A stretch of DNA of 64,000 nucleotides. It comes from Lepturacanthus savala (lineage: Eukaryota > Chordata > Actinopteri > Scombriformes > Trichiuridae). Position 1 is the first letter of the stretch, and each line of letters begins with the position of its first letter. The stretch is from assembly GCA_030544235.1 (NCBI GenBank), contig CM060462.1, positions 1,575,001 through 1,639,000 on the forward strand, written 5' to 3'. Below, one piece after another: positions 37,866 through 49,435 of this stretch. A model generated the notes under the pieces. That model was given only the letters and a program-made list of their open reading frames with translations. It was not told the DNA's origin and did no database searches. Both the position numbers and the translations under genes were made by a program.

Positions 37866-39599
37866 AAACATCCCAATGTGACCGTATACATATCGGTAAT
37901 TATCTAACCACCACCAAACCCACCACAAAGGCTGTGGTTGTGAATTAGGACTGCGTCACTCATACAAATACATAACGAGAACAGCCGGACATCCACACAT
38001 CCATCCAGTCCACAGCTGATTGCTCCTGAGAAGCTGGAGTTTGCTTTCAGCAGCTTGAGGGAGCAAAAAAGCAGAGCAGGGTCTCGACTGGAATCAAAGA
38101 TAAAGGACTGAGTATAGAAATGGAATCCTGTGACTAAGCCGACCAAACAAAACACACTTAAGGATGCAAGGTAATGTTTGAAACTAAACGCTGTGTCAAC
38201 AGCAACCACTCATGGCACTTAACCTTGACTACAACCGAAGCAGTTGTTTTTGCTCTTGTTTTCCATCAAAAGCAAAATGCAACAGAGGATCCTAACAACT
38301 AAATGTGTTGGGTCGCTCAGTTCTGTCCACTTACAGCAAAACGGAAAGATATCTTAAATAAGATTCTGAAAATGGCACGGAAAGCAAACACATGGTCGAA
38401 CAAAAAAAGACAAAGAGGAGCAGAGTTTGATGCACGTGGAGGAGGCGGTGATTGCATGTCAAGCAGCTGACAAACACAGCCCGGCTCTCAGCAGGCCTCT
38501 TCCAAGTTGACTTGGCTTGCATTTAAAGAGCTCCTCAGCTGCTAAAATATTCATGAATCTGAATTGATGAAACATTGATGATTCAGTTCAAGCTCCCGTT
38601 TCCTTTGTGAGTAGATAACCTGTGACCTATGACTGTAAACATTAAAAGCTCTGTACGTGCTGCTGGTAGGTGTGATGGTGTGATGTGAAGCGTCACCTGT
38701 CTAATGAGACGGGTCACGGATAACATCCTGCGGGGGCATTCACCTCAAATAGCCTCGACACAGCTGGCAACTCTTTAACATCAGCCGTCAGACTGAGTGA
38801 ATTTCGATTACAGTAAATAAGAATGAAACTCTGAGATATAAAGTCTATCCATCTGTGGGAGAGACACTGGCTGTCACTTACAGAACAATAATGTAGAGCC
38901 CCAATGTAAAATCCAGCCAAAGGAATATTGGAGTTAGAGAAATAAACTTCCCAAGGGCGCTGACATGTGCATGTTGTATCTCTACCACACGTTTAAGTGT
39001 GCGTCTATGTGTGAGCATGTGAAATTAACGGCAGAAGAAATGGTAGTTGAGATGAACACGTTTGTATTTGTCAAGCTGTGAATGAAACAAAATGCACTTT
39101 TGTGTACGAAATCTAAAATGCCAACAGAAAAATGCAATATCAAAGTTATTATTGTAATTGAGCGACTATGGAATATGGGCCATAGTATTGTGGAGCTTTT
39201 AGCCCTTCACTGTGACTATCGACTGTGCAATGTAGGAAATTAATCCTTCATGAGGCTTCTTAAAGGATTGTGCAATATGAATAATATAGGATTGTGTAGC
39301 TTTAGGCACTTTTTTGTAATTGTATGCAATTCAGTTTCAAACTATGATGTAAATATTTTTATTCTGTAATGTATTTTTGATTGTGTTGATGTGTTGTTGG
39401 TCTTTAAAATAATGTCCTAATATTTAGGAGACATGGTAAATATTGTTATATTAGATTGATGACAGTAATTATATCTTAAAAACTTAATTCATAAGCTTAT
39501 ACACAAGTAAGACAATTAGTTTGCGAAATGACGGGTCCACATTAAGGCAGCTGCTAAGGTAGAGTCTGTAGAACACTCTTAGTTGGTGAGGTTTTCCTT

Positions 39600-40115
39600 A
39601 GTTAAAGATCCCATACCAAATTCATGTTTTTTTACTCTATATAAAGTCTCTGGGTTTTTTATAAAAACTGTTCCAGGCATGAAACTCTCCTAAAAAAAAT
39701 TGGAGAAATTCTCACAGTCTGGATTTAGAAACTTCTCTTTTCCACAGCTCATTTGTACTTCCTTGACTTTGTGATGTCATGCAGCACCTCACTCTGCCTG
39801 TAGAGACTCTCAGCATGACCCACCTGCCCCCCCACCAGCATTCCCACTTTTAACAGTTTTCCCAAGTAAAAAAATCAGCCAATCAAATGAGAGAGTCATG
39901 AATATTTACGACAGAAACAACCTGTGCTTTCTGGAGCTCCAGTGAAACACCCGAGAGAGAGAGAGAGAGAGAGCATTGTAAAACTACACTGAGTTGAATT
40001 TTTGTGCTTTAAATTGCAAATATATCATGTTAGGGGATCAAACCTTCAAATAAAACCCAGCAGCAGTGTTTAAAATGGGACCTTTAGGTATCCCTTAGAA
40101 ACCCCTGTAGGATGT
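39600..40115 (+). repeat. CAGCCAATCAGAGG-family repeat, copy 1
   Basis: AAGATCCCATACCAAATTCATG at the left, GTGATGTCATGCAGC in the middle and CAGCCAATCAAATGAGAGAG later. This is the longest and least interrupted of five same-strand copies in this intron. A (GA)n tract at 39953-39973 lies inside it. Confidence 0.5.
39953..39973. repeat. (GA)10 microsatellite
   Basis: Pure GA run inside the repeat copy at 39600-40115. Confidence 0.95.
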
Positions 40116-40274
40116 TAAGGTCCGTCATAAATAGGAAACACTGCCCCGGTTCTTTAGCTGCTGGATGCTTCACTTTCTGCCAATTCATGTTGAGCAGCTA
40201 TATACACAGTATACAACCACCATGGTGCAAGAAGTCTTGAATGACAAAACTAAAAAAATTATAAAGAGCTATAG

Positions 40275-40945
40275 CAGTGATTTTCAACCTATGGGCCACG
40301 GCCCTCTAGTGGGCCACGGAGGTATTGCAGGTGGGCCGAGAAATCCTTTTCTAAAAATCTAAATAAAGTTCTATCCTGAAACATATGTAGGTGAGCTTGG
40401 TTGTTATTGGCTGTTGATAGAACAGTAAAGTCGGGATAACAGCTCGGTCTTTATCGTAGCTATGCCATCGATGCAGAACTTGTACATTCAAAGTTCTGCA
40501 TAGAGGGAACGTGTTGGTCTGATGAATTAATGCTTCATGTAAAAATACAAAAGCACAATTTTATTACAAATCTTGAAGTGGAAGTGACAGAGAAGCCGTT
40601 TACTGAGGCGACTGTAGACCACCAGGACTGAACTGACCAATCACAGCCCTGAATGTCTACGCGATGCATAGTCAGGACAGTATAAACTAGACTCTATGCG
40701 TCGAAGTTTTCACATTAAAATGATAAAAATGGCCTGTTATGATTTCCCTGTGAATAAGTTGACATGTTGTGATTTTCCTGCCTTTTTCATATTAATTCAT
40801 TTAGTCCTAAATGTTACATTTTTTACATTAAAATAGCAAAGTGGTCTAAAACTGCATTCATTTGCTTCTGTATTGGTTATTGGGTCAGAGGTGGGCCGCG
40901 AACATTTAGGAGATTTCCAAGTGGAAAAGGTTGGTATCAAATCTG
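40275..40945. mobile_element. hAT-type non-autonomous DNA transposon
   Basis: This 671 bp element begins CAGTGATTTTCAACC and ends in the diverged complement (GGTTGGTATCAAATCTG). Termini of this CAGTGGTTCTCAACC-like type mark a large hAT group. It is flanked by agctatag (40267-40274) and agctacag (40946-40953), an 8 bp target duplication with one mismatch, as expected for hAT insertion. The sequence just inside each end contains the motif gtgggcc. No transposase coding remains, so it would have moved only with help from an autonomous relative. Confidence 0.75.
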
Positions 40946-42009
40946 AGCTACAGATTTGATTATTAGCTAATTAATCGTCAATAAAAGCAACAATTTCATT
41001 CTGCTCTATTTATTTTTACACAAGGATATTTTAGCATTTGTTTGTTGTGAACTCTATATATTTCCAGGTGTTGCCACTAGAAACTGTTTCTGTCCACAGC
41101 ATTGTTTGCAAACCACATATGAATGTTTGCTGTTTTTTGTTTGTTCTTTTACATTTGGCAGCAGTTGTTGATTGTTACCATGGAAACAAAGCTCTTAGTT
41201 CTGAGAGAGCCTTGTGTAAAATTACTCTGCCTTGTATTTCCCTGTCCAACATAAAAGAGGCTTCGCTAAGAACAAACTTACGACACCAGTCCATCATATC
41301 TGAACTACTCCGACTGAAGTAGCTACTGTAAATGTATGTATTCTACATCTGTTAGATATACACTAAACGAAATAAGTGCATCGCATTCCTTTGCCTTTGC
41401 TAATGCAATTTCTAATGCATTCGATTTAAAAATGTGTTTTGAATGTTTTAATACAAACTCGAGAAATTCTAATTCATGCCGCTCAACTCTCTGTGGGCAT
41501 TAATCTCCTTCTATATTGTGTGGATTTGTGTGTCTGTCAGCGTGTGTGCATGTGTTTTGTTAGAAACTCTCCAGGCTGAGATCCTTTCCATAATCTGCTC
41601 CACCCCCCACGGTTCGACACAATCCTCCTCTGCTGTGGGCAGGTTTTTAACACCACAGCTGGCACTCTGCGCTTCGGAAAAAAAACAAGCGCGCTTTACA
41701 CGTACGACATGCATCCGCGCACGCATGCGTTTCATAAAAGAACACAAACCCACACAGGGGAGAGAGGTGGAATTGAGACGAGAGCTAATTTAGTGGAGCG
41801 ATGAGTGCTTTGAGGTGCTGTATCAGTATCTGTCAGGCCTCCGGTAAGCCCACTGCTGGGAGCGTGGCTCACTCTGAGGGACCGTGTAACAATACAGCCG
41901 GGGCCCCCGAAGAGATCCAGGAGAGCTCCAACAGAAAGCCCCCCCCCCCCTTCAAAACAACTCAGTCAGGCTTAATTACCTCCTCACTCTCCCACTCTGC
42001 CTGACAAAC

Positions 42010-42235
42010 AACCCGATCGCTGGATCCGAGAGCGGGACAGCTCCGGTCGGCGGGCTCGCCAGCCAATCCTGTCATCGGCGCTGCTTACCGAGCTATTTAT
42101 CTCAATTAGCCATGGCTCCGCATACTTGAAAAATACGATGTCAGGATAAGGCTGGGATAGCGGCATCCGCCGGTACTGTCTCGCTTATATTTGTGATGAA
42201 TCATCCCCCTGAGAGCTCTCAACTACGATGCCGGT
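42010..42235. promoter_or_regulatory. CpG-dense, low-repeat block (candidate regulatory element)
   Basis: Eleven CpG dinucleotides fall within about 77 bp (42014-42090), far denser than the surrounding AT-rich intron. This is followed by AGCTATTTATCTCAATTAGC, which has a homeobox-type ATTAG core, and by GGATAAGGC, a GATA-like site. No known repeat is seen. It could be an intronic enhancer or a small CpG island. Conservation cannot be judged from one sequence. Confidence 0.3.
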
Positions 42236-42844
42236 AAGTGTCGAATAAAGCAACAAATCGGCAAATAACCTCATCATCATGCAGTCATGTTTATGGCAGA
42301 CTCCTTAATCATTCTCACAGCCACAAGCTGACAGCCAAAGCCACATTGTTTACCTCTAAATGAGCCCTGCTGATTTTTTTTTAAATCCTTTATTAGAGTA
42401 AGAGAGGTGAGGGGGGGAAAAATGCTGGCAGTGAAGCAAACAAGTGGTGCAGCGTGGTCAGAATACAGAACAGAGCTGGGAGATACGATCAGGATACGAC
42501 GTACAGGGAGGAGACACGCGAAGAGATAATACCGGCTAAAGGTCACTCAAGGGCGCCTTGATTTTCTAGCAGAAACATCTCTGTCACAGCTCAGTTGTAG
42601 ACAGCAAACACATAAAATGACCTTTTATGGCAAGATACAAACACATGTGGACATGGTGCCATCGTATCACTGCTGAATTTGCACGTTAAACACGTTGTTT
42701 AAGGGCTGTAACTTCAGATCGTGTACGATTTACAACTCACAACTCTTTTCTGAATGTCGTCAGAGCTGTAGCCTGGTCCTGTCACACTCGTACTACGTTT
42801 CATTCGTACAGGGAGCGTGGACACTCTCCATTGACAAGTGTTAA

Positions 42845-43150
42845 CCGTAGTGGAATATAACAATCTACTTTTACTTTGTTAATGCACTAAAGTAGTTATT
42901 TAGTCCCAACATCTTGCATGAAAAGTTGCCTCCTGATTGCGTTGCTGCCTTGGTTGTAACTTCCAGCCAATCAGCCATTCAGGACACACCATGAGACAAA
43001 ATAGATTTAATATATATACTGTATATGGCAGAGGCATAAATAAGAGACTGAGAAACCATTGCATGAGTACTTGTACCTTTATACTTCAAGGGAAATTTTA
43101 AAGTAAGTACTTTATACTTTTACTTAAGTAAGATTCTTGATATAATACAG
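42845..43150. repeat. fragments of a TACTTTTACTTAAGTA fish repeat
   Basis: GTGGAATATAACAATCTACT at the left and TACTTTTACTTAAGTAAGATT near 43117 are both parts of a common fish non-autonomous element. The interior contains CAGCCAATCAGCC, so another fragment may be nested. Confidence 0.4.
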
Positions 43151-44570
43151 AACTGGCTGGAAAAAAACTCAAAGGTTGTTGTTGTTCAGATTTTAACTTG
43201 TGGATGTTCGGCAATGCTGTTTAAGATTCAACAATGGAGCGAAAGACAAAATCTACAACTATAGACCGACTACAACTAAAACATCATCATTCTCAGCCAC
43301 GCCCTCTGTTCACTGATTGGACGGACAACTACTTGACCAGAGAAAACTCAAGAATGTAATTAAAACCCAGACAGCATAGTGGAAGTAGGTAGGCGGAGCA
43401 GCTATTAGAGCTGCAATATAATGCTGCAAAATGATCCTGCAGCTGCTTCACATTAACTTCATGAAACCAGGAGCAACTGCTTGTTTTCACTGTGAAGCAG
43501 GATGTATTCAGACATGTCTGAGTGGCTCTAAATGGCACCTTGATGCTCAACAAAAGCTTTTTAAATAACATTTTGTTAGTAGAACACACCAGGATAACCT
43601 TCAAATTTAGAAACCTGTAGTCTCAGTGCATCCAAAGGAAAAAAATACATTCTACTGTTTATACACAGAAATGTGTGTTGAATAGTAATATGACTTCTGA
43701 GTATGAAGTGATAGTGTGTGATATTGTGTGAGTTAAAGTTCCTACTTCCTTAATATTAGGCAGCCTTCGTTGCCATGGTGAGAAATAGGTTACCTAGGAT
43801 ACTAGGAACCTCATCTGTCACATTGCATTGAACTATTTTTATAAAGAAGTCTTCTAAGACACTAATTTAAAGGCTGTTTAACACTGACAAACAGTAATAA
43901 ACATGTTGGAAGTGCTGTAAGACACAAATGTGGGGCAACAATTTAGGTTGAAGCAGAATAACTATACACACATCACGTTAGGTGCAAGGCTATTAGAAAA
44001 CATGCATGAAAAATGATAGTACTCATTGTTTATGGGGACTTGAAGAGGTCGTCCTTTCTAGAAATGTTTTTTGTCTTCTCTTCACAAAAGAAAAAAGTTA
44101 TGGAAATGTTCTGTGGCATTGACATTTCCATGATCTATGACAGTCTGGTTGACAGTTTACTGCAGTTTTATGAGCATCTGCTTTGCTGCCATAACCATTT
44201 AAAACTCACCGTTAACTAGGATCAAAACAAAAAGTTTCTTAGACATCCTTGTTATAGATGACGACTGGAGACAAAACTGTTTAGAAAAGAAGAAAAAAAT
44301 CCTCCCCATCAGCAGTGATGGGAAGTAATTTCATCAGAGGAGACTAGACAATGGTATTTCTCAGGAAAATGAGACAAAGACGAGACAAAATCAATGGTCT
44401 TAACAACTGAGTGTGACGAATTAACGCACAGTTTTTGTTGACAAAAACAGCTGAGACAGATTCTACTTTATTAAAGAAAATGTAATAAAATGTCTTTTTT
44501 CGTCGTTACAGTCCAAAAAGTGCTTTCATTGGATGCACATCACTTGTATTTCTCCTCCAGCTCTGCTGAC

Positions 44571-44572
<2 letters not shown>

Positions 44573-44614
<42 letters not shown>
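44573..44614. repeat. (GT)21 microsatellite
   Basis: The longest pure dinucleotide run in the window, followed by a short GCGCGC extension. Confidence 0.97.
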
Positions 44615-44622
<8 letters not shown>

Positions 44623-45969
44623 CCACCGGTGCTGTCGGCACTAAATGCGGTGATGCAGCAAGTGCTGCCAATTAATCCTCATTTCACACATTAACCTGTG
44701 TTTTAATAAATGCCTTGTCTGAAACACACTGAAAAATATAAGAAAAAATGTTCTATTCCTCATTGTAGATCCTTGGCGTCAGCAGTGGTTTTGGTTGATT
44801 TTGTTTATTAGTGTGGCACAGGCCGATATATTATATTATACAAATGGTTTAAAATGTTGTTGTATTGTATTGTTCTGCCTTTTTTATGTTGACTGTTTTA
44901 AAGTCTTAGAGTTGTTTATAATAAAATATGCTAATCAGAACATCAATGTGATGTGTTTCTGTGGATGTCAGACCCTTTAGCAATGCTAAAGCAATGCTAA
45001 ATGCAAAATGCATTAGCATTCCTACTCATTCAACATGTGGAGATACTTTATCAGGTAATAAGGACACAATAAATCTTGAAAAAAAGACTTAAATAATCTA
45101 TTGGTTCGCTGAGTTCGATGAATTCTGATTAACATTAGCTGCTGTCAAAGACCAAAGGAAGATGTTTAAAACCAGACATAAATACTTTGGATTTTCTTAA
45201 AATACTAAAAATACCAGGATGTTTCAAATGACTAAAGAAAAAAGAATTCAAGTTGACAAAATATGACTAAGGCTAATATGGGTATTTAACACAGACTAAA
45301 GACTATAACTGAAATGAAAAATAACCGACAAAATTAACACTGACCATCTCTCAGTAAAGTCATGAGAACATGTTTTAAGGGATTAGAATAGACTTTCATT
45401 GTAAGAGGGTATAATAGTTGGGTAAAAGCTGCCTGAGACAGGAACAGCAATCAGTGTCAAAACCAGAAACCCTCAGCTAATACTGGTCCTTGTGTCTTTT
45501 TAAAATATGAAGAGATTTTGAAAAATGATCAAACAATGAATCAAACATTTCGAGCTCTGACTCACTACTTAAAAAAATGAATTTAAGGATTTTCCAGCAG
45601 TTCGAAAATGTCCCACTAACTTGAGACAAATTCTGATTAAATCTTAAAATTTAATCCCTGCTGCCTGGAGCACGGAGAACCTTCCTGAATCCTCCACCGG
45701 GAATCATCAGCGTGGTTCATGCACTTTTACATATGAGCGTAGCACATACACCCCCCCGGTTAATGTATGAACGTGAGAGGCACAAGGAATGTGATCCCTC
45801 TCCTCGGCTTATGTATGAAAAACACACAGAGCACTAAAAACTAGGTTTGCAGAACACTGAGCTGCACCTGTTCTCAGTGTATCCTGGGGGCAGTTCAGAG
45901 AGGCAAACCACCCTGGTGCCTCTCTGTGGTACAATGGCATCGACTGGTTAAATCCCCCAGAAGAGGGAA

Positions 45970-46205
45970 TTTAAAGGCCCCATATCATGGAAAATGCCAT
46001 TTTCCTTCATTTTGTGACTATAGAGAAGGTCTAGTTGCTGCATTCAGTGTGTTATCACACATACACACACCGCCCATCCAACATTCACACCCATTCAAAT
46101 CAGCCAATCAGAGGAGAGGCTCAGTAATATTATTGTGATAGAGACAAAATTACCTGCCTAGAGAACTGTAGAGAGAAACCGAAGAGAGGGCATGTACACT
46201 TTTTG
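45970..46205 (+). repeat. CAGCCAATCAGAGG-family repeat, copy 2
   Basis: AAAGGCCCCATATCATGGAA at the left and CAGCCAATCAGAGGAGAGGC near 46103 match copies at 39.6, 47.1, 49.2 and 58.5 kb. It is non-coding and of a type common in fish. Confidence 0.55.
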
Positions 46206-47104
46206 TTATATATACTTCCTTTTATTCTGTGTCTCTGCACACATCATATATATATAATATCATTATAAAATTTTAGAAAAAGAGTTCAAACAAGCTTTTG
46301 CTTCAGCAAACACCTTCAACACTCAATCCTTTTTTTATTATTAACTATTGGTTCATTTGCTTCGAGTTTAACACATCATTGAGAGAATCGGTCAAATCAT
46401 GACTGAACTAATCAAGAAATTCTAGGAAATATATAACATATTTGCTATTTTCATCACTGTGTCTGTATCTGAAAACATTACAAACACTATTACTTCACTT
46501 AAAAGAAAAGGGAAGAAAAAAGGAAACCGTGGAAAGACAAACAAAACAAACAGTTCCCTCCTCTTTTATTTGAGCAAATGGAGCATCAATTCATGCAGAG
46601 CCGAAGCAGAAAGGAGGCAACTCATCAAGTACAGACAGAGTGGAAATGCAAACTAGCTGCTGCTCGCGGAGCAATATCTCTGTGTGTACTCTCTCAACAT
46701 GTGTCAGCGACAGATTATTCTCACGGGACTCGAGTTTGGAGAGGAAGCTTGGAGAGTTTTTAGCGACTCCGGCTGCGTTAGGCTTGATTATGAAGTCACA
46801 AACGATGAATTATTAAAACAAATGGCACTCCAGATGTTTCCCCTGTCTTCATGACAAACGCAATCCTCTCTCAGGCGCGAAGATGCGAACCGAACACAAC
46901 GCGAGCTTGAAAAATCTCCGTGGCCTTCCGCTCCCTCGAGTGTGTGGGAGAGAGGCGCGGTTTCCATTCTCTGGGGGAAACTGTCGCTATGAAACATTAT
47001 CAGCCCTCAGTCACTTGGCACTGAAAAGTTAAGCTTTAGTGTTAATAAACTGTAGGAAGGAGGCTGGCAGCTGGAACTACGCATCCTGCTTCCATTCAGG
47101 CAGG

Positions 47105-47365
47105 TCAAAGGTCCCGTATCGTAGGCAGTGAGATTTTAATTAGTATTCCGATTATAAAAAGGTGCTTTATGAATACTGCTTAAAAAAAGACAGTATTTCA
47201 GAAACTGTGCCTTCAGACAAGCTGTCAGGATTTCCATGAGTTTGCAATGTTATAACTATACATATCTTTCATATTCATATTTCATTTTCTTCAATTTCCC
47301 TGAGGGAACCTCCCAATAAAGTTCACCCTAATCTTCTCAGCCATTTAAATCAGCCAATCAGAGGC
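47105..47365 (+). repeat. CAGCCAATCAGAGG-family repeat, copy 3
   Basis: AAAGGTCCCGTATCGTAGG at the left and CAGCCAATCAGAGGCGC near 47352. It lies just upstream of the repeat at 47416. Confidence 0.5.
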
Positions 47366-47415
47366 GCATTAATAGTAAAGAGATGGATGATTTTTGCTTC
47401 TTAAATCCACAAATG

Positions 47416-47580
47416 TACACAACCGTTCAGACGTTTGGAGTCAATTTAGTTCTTTCTATGAAAAGTCACACTTTAATTTACCACCATGAGTTTTAAAATG
47501 AAAGAAAATTGTATGAAATTAGCCTTCTGACACTATGAGAAAAGCATTGTACACTGGAGTGTATTACTAGTGTATATTAG
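47416..47580 (+). repeat. dispersed fish repeat, CACTACCGTTCAAAAG family, copy 2
   Basis: It has ACACAACCGTTCAGACGTTT at the start and the same ATGAAAAGTCACACTTT block as the copy at 16216, in the same orientation. The end is unclear and may extend toward 47760. Confidence 0.5.
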
Positions 47581-49194
47581 TAGTGACATCACAAATTCAA
47601 AGAAAAAGATTTGGGAATATATTATTTTTATCTCCAGCTACTCAAATGTGCAAACTTATGTGAACTTAATTTCATTTCTTCTAACATGTGAGTTTCCTCT
47701 AAGGAAGAATTCAACCTTATCTTATATCACTGCACTAAACAGGAAAATGTCTCTGTAATTTACATTTTTATAAAGACAAAACCACTTAAAAGATTAACGA
47801 GTTAGTTGTGAAACATGATGAACAGATACAGACGCAGTGAACAGTTCCTACAGCAGACTGTTTATACAAGAAATACATTTCATAAGAAAATCATGTGCTC
47901 CAATTTATACATTTAACATTTGATAGCAAATTATTGACTGATGAAAAAATGATGTTCCAACCTCGATTAAGAGACTCAACTATAATAGTGTTTGTTTGTG
48001 AGATGTGAGTCTGTGTTGCTCATGTTTTTAGAGCGATAATCCGTATTAGAGGATGCCGTCTCTTACATATTCATACTGTTGCTGTGACAGATGTTTGAGG
48101 AGCACACAACAAACTGAATTCATTTAGCAGCAGGACTGTTTCCATTAATGCCCCCTCTCACTTCTCAGCACTTCGTGTCGCCTCGAGAGACAGGAGAGTA
48201 AGACGTGAAAAGCTCAAAGCCAAGAAGGGCGGCAGCAGCTCTCACTGAATGTTTGCTGTGTCTCTTCCTCCTCTAACCCGAGTTTGAGTAAAGGACGGCT
48301 CGGCTCGCGGTGCGGTCATCGCTAGCTCTCTGTCTTTTTTTGTTTTGTGTTCATTTTTAAACCCACCAGCCTTTGAACCGTCACTGGAGAGTCTGGTGTT
48401 TTCTTCCTGAGTTGTGCAGCCGCGGCAGGTATGCTACGCTGTCAGAAACACCCATTTTATGTCAGTTCTGACAAATAAAATAGATAAAGTCTTCATTCAA
48501 ACCAGTAAACAAGCGACAAGCAGTTTGTTCCTAGAAAATTGAGCCACTTCACCACAAAAACGCATCAATCTCACAGCATTCAATGTTGTTCTGTGTTGAC
48601 ACGAAATACAGTTATTATGCCAAACATTTTCTTTTCAGGCAAAGTTTTTTTGTATATTGGAAGTTCTAGAAACTTTTTGTTTCATATGCATCGAGTGAAA
48701 TAAAATCTGCACAATATAGTTTTTACAATGACATATTTGCTGTGTTGCTGTGATATTCTTCCTGAGTTTAGTTCAAGGAAAAAATGTTGTATGAATATCA
48801 ACTAATTGGACTGATTTAGGATCAAACTAATTCCCTCGTCCTGCCCGACAGTCGAGTTTGTTCAGCATTTGTTTTGCATCTGATTTTTCCAGCAGAAATG
48901 ATTCAACTCCCTGGAAACCACAGATGTACTGGCTACACTCACCGTAATAGAAGCTTACTGGTTGACAGCAGCTCATCAAATAAAGCAAACCTGCCGACTG
49001 AAAACTTTCCAAAACGCTGCCGAGTGCCAGAGTGTGAGCAGATGAGGACGGCAGCGTGGAGGAGGCACCGAAACCTTTGGCTTTTGTTTTTGCATTTCAC
49101 CTAAATGGATAAACAGGCGTGATGATGCGCTGACCTCTGCCTGCTGACTCACTGATGGATGATCTCAGCTGAAGGCAGCTCCTGCTTTTTCTGC

Positions 49195-49435
49195 CTAATT
49201 TGAGATGAGAGTTTCTCACATTTAGAAACTTTCAACCCATACTCTGCCTGTATTCAGAAACTTTTGTGAGGTTGTGATGTCATAACTACAGAGTCAGCCA
49301 ATCAGAGGAGAATCTTGGAAGGTCCTATATTGTTCACTTCAGCTGTGATGTCTCTGCAATCAGTTGCCTATTTACACACCAAGGAGCATCAAGCAGCAAA
49401 CATCTGACTCTTTAGCTGCTAAATGATCCGACTGC
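49195..49435 (+). repeat. CAGCCAATCAGAGG-family repeat, copy 4
   Basis: AATTTGAGATGAGAGTTTCTC at the left, GTTGTGATGTCATAACTAC, then CAGCCAATCAGAGGAGAATC. It has the same element order as the other copies. Confidence 0.5.

Noticed and set aside
41476..41793. Plus-strand 105-codon frame with a hydrophobic, signal-peptide-like start
   Set aside because: The ATG context is poor (T at -3, C at +4), the hydrophobic part comes from a GT-rich stretch, and no domain or splice support is visible.
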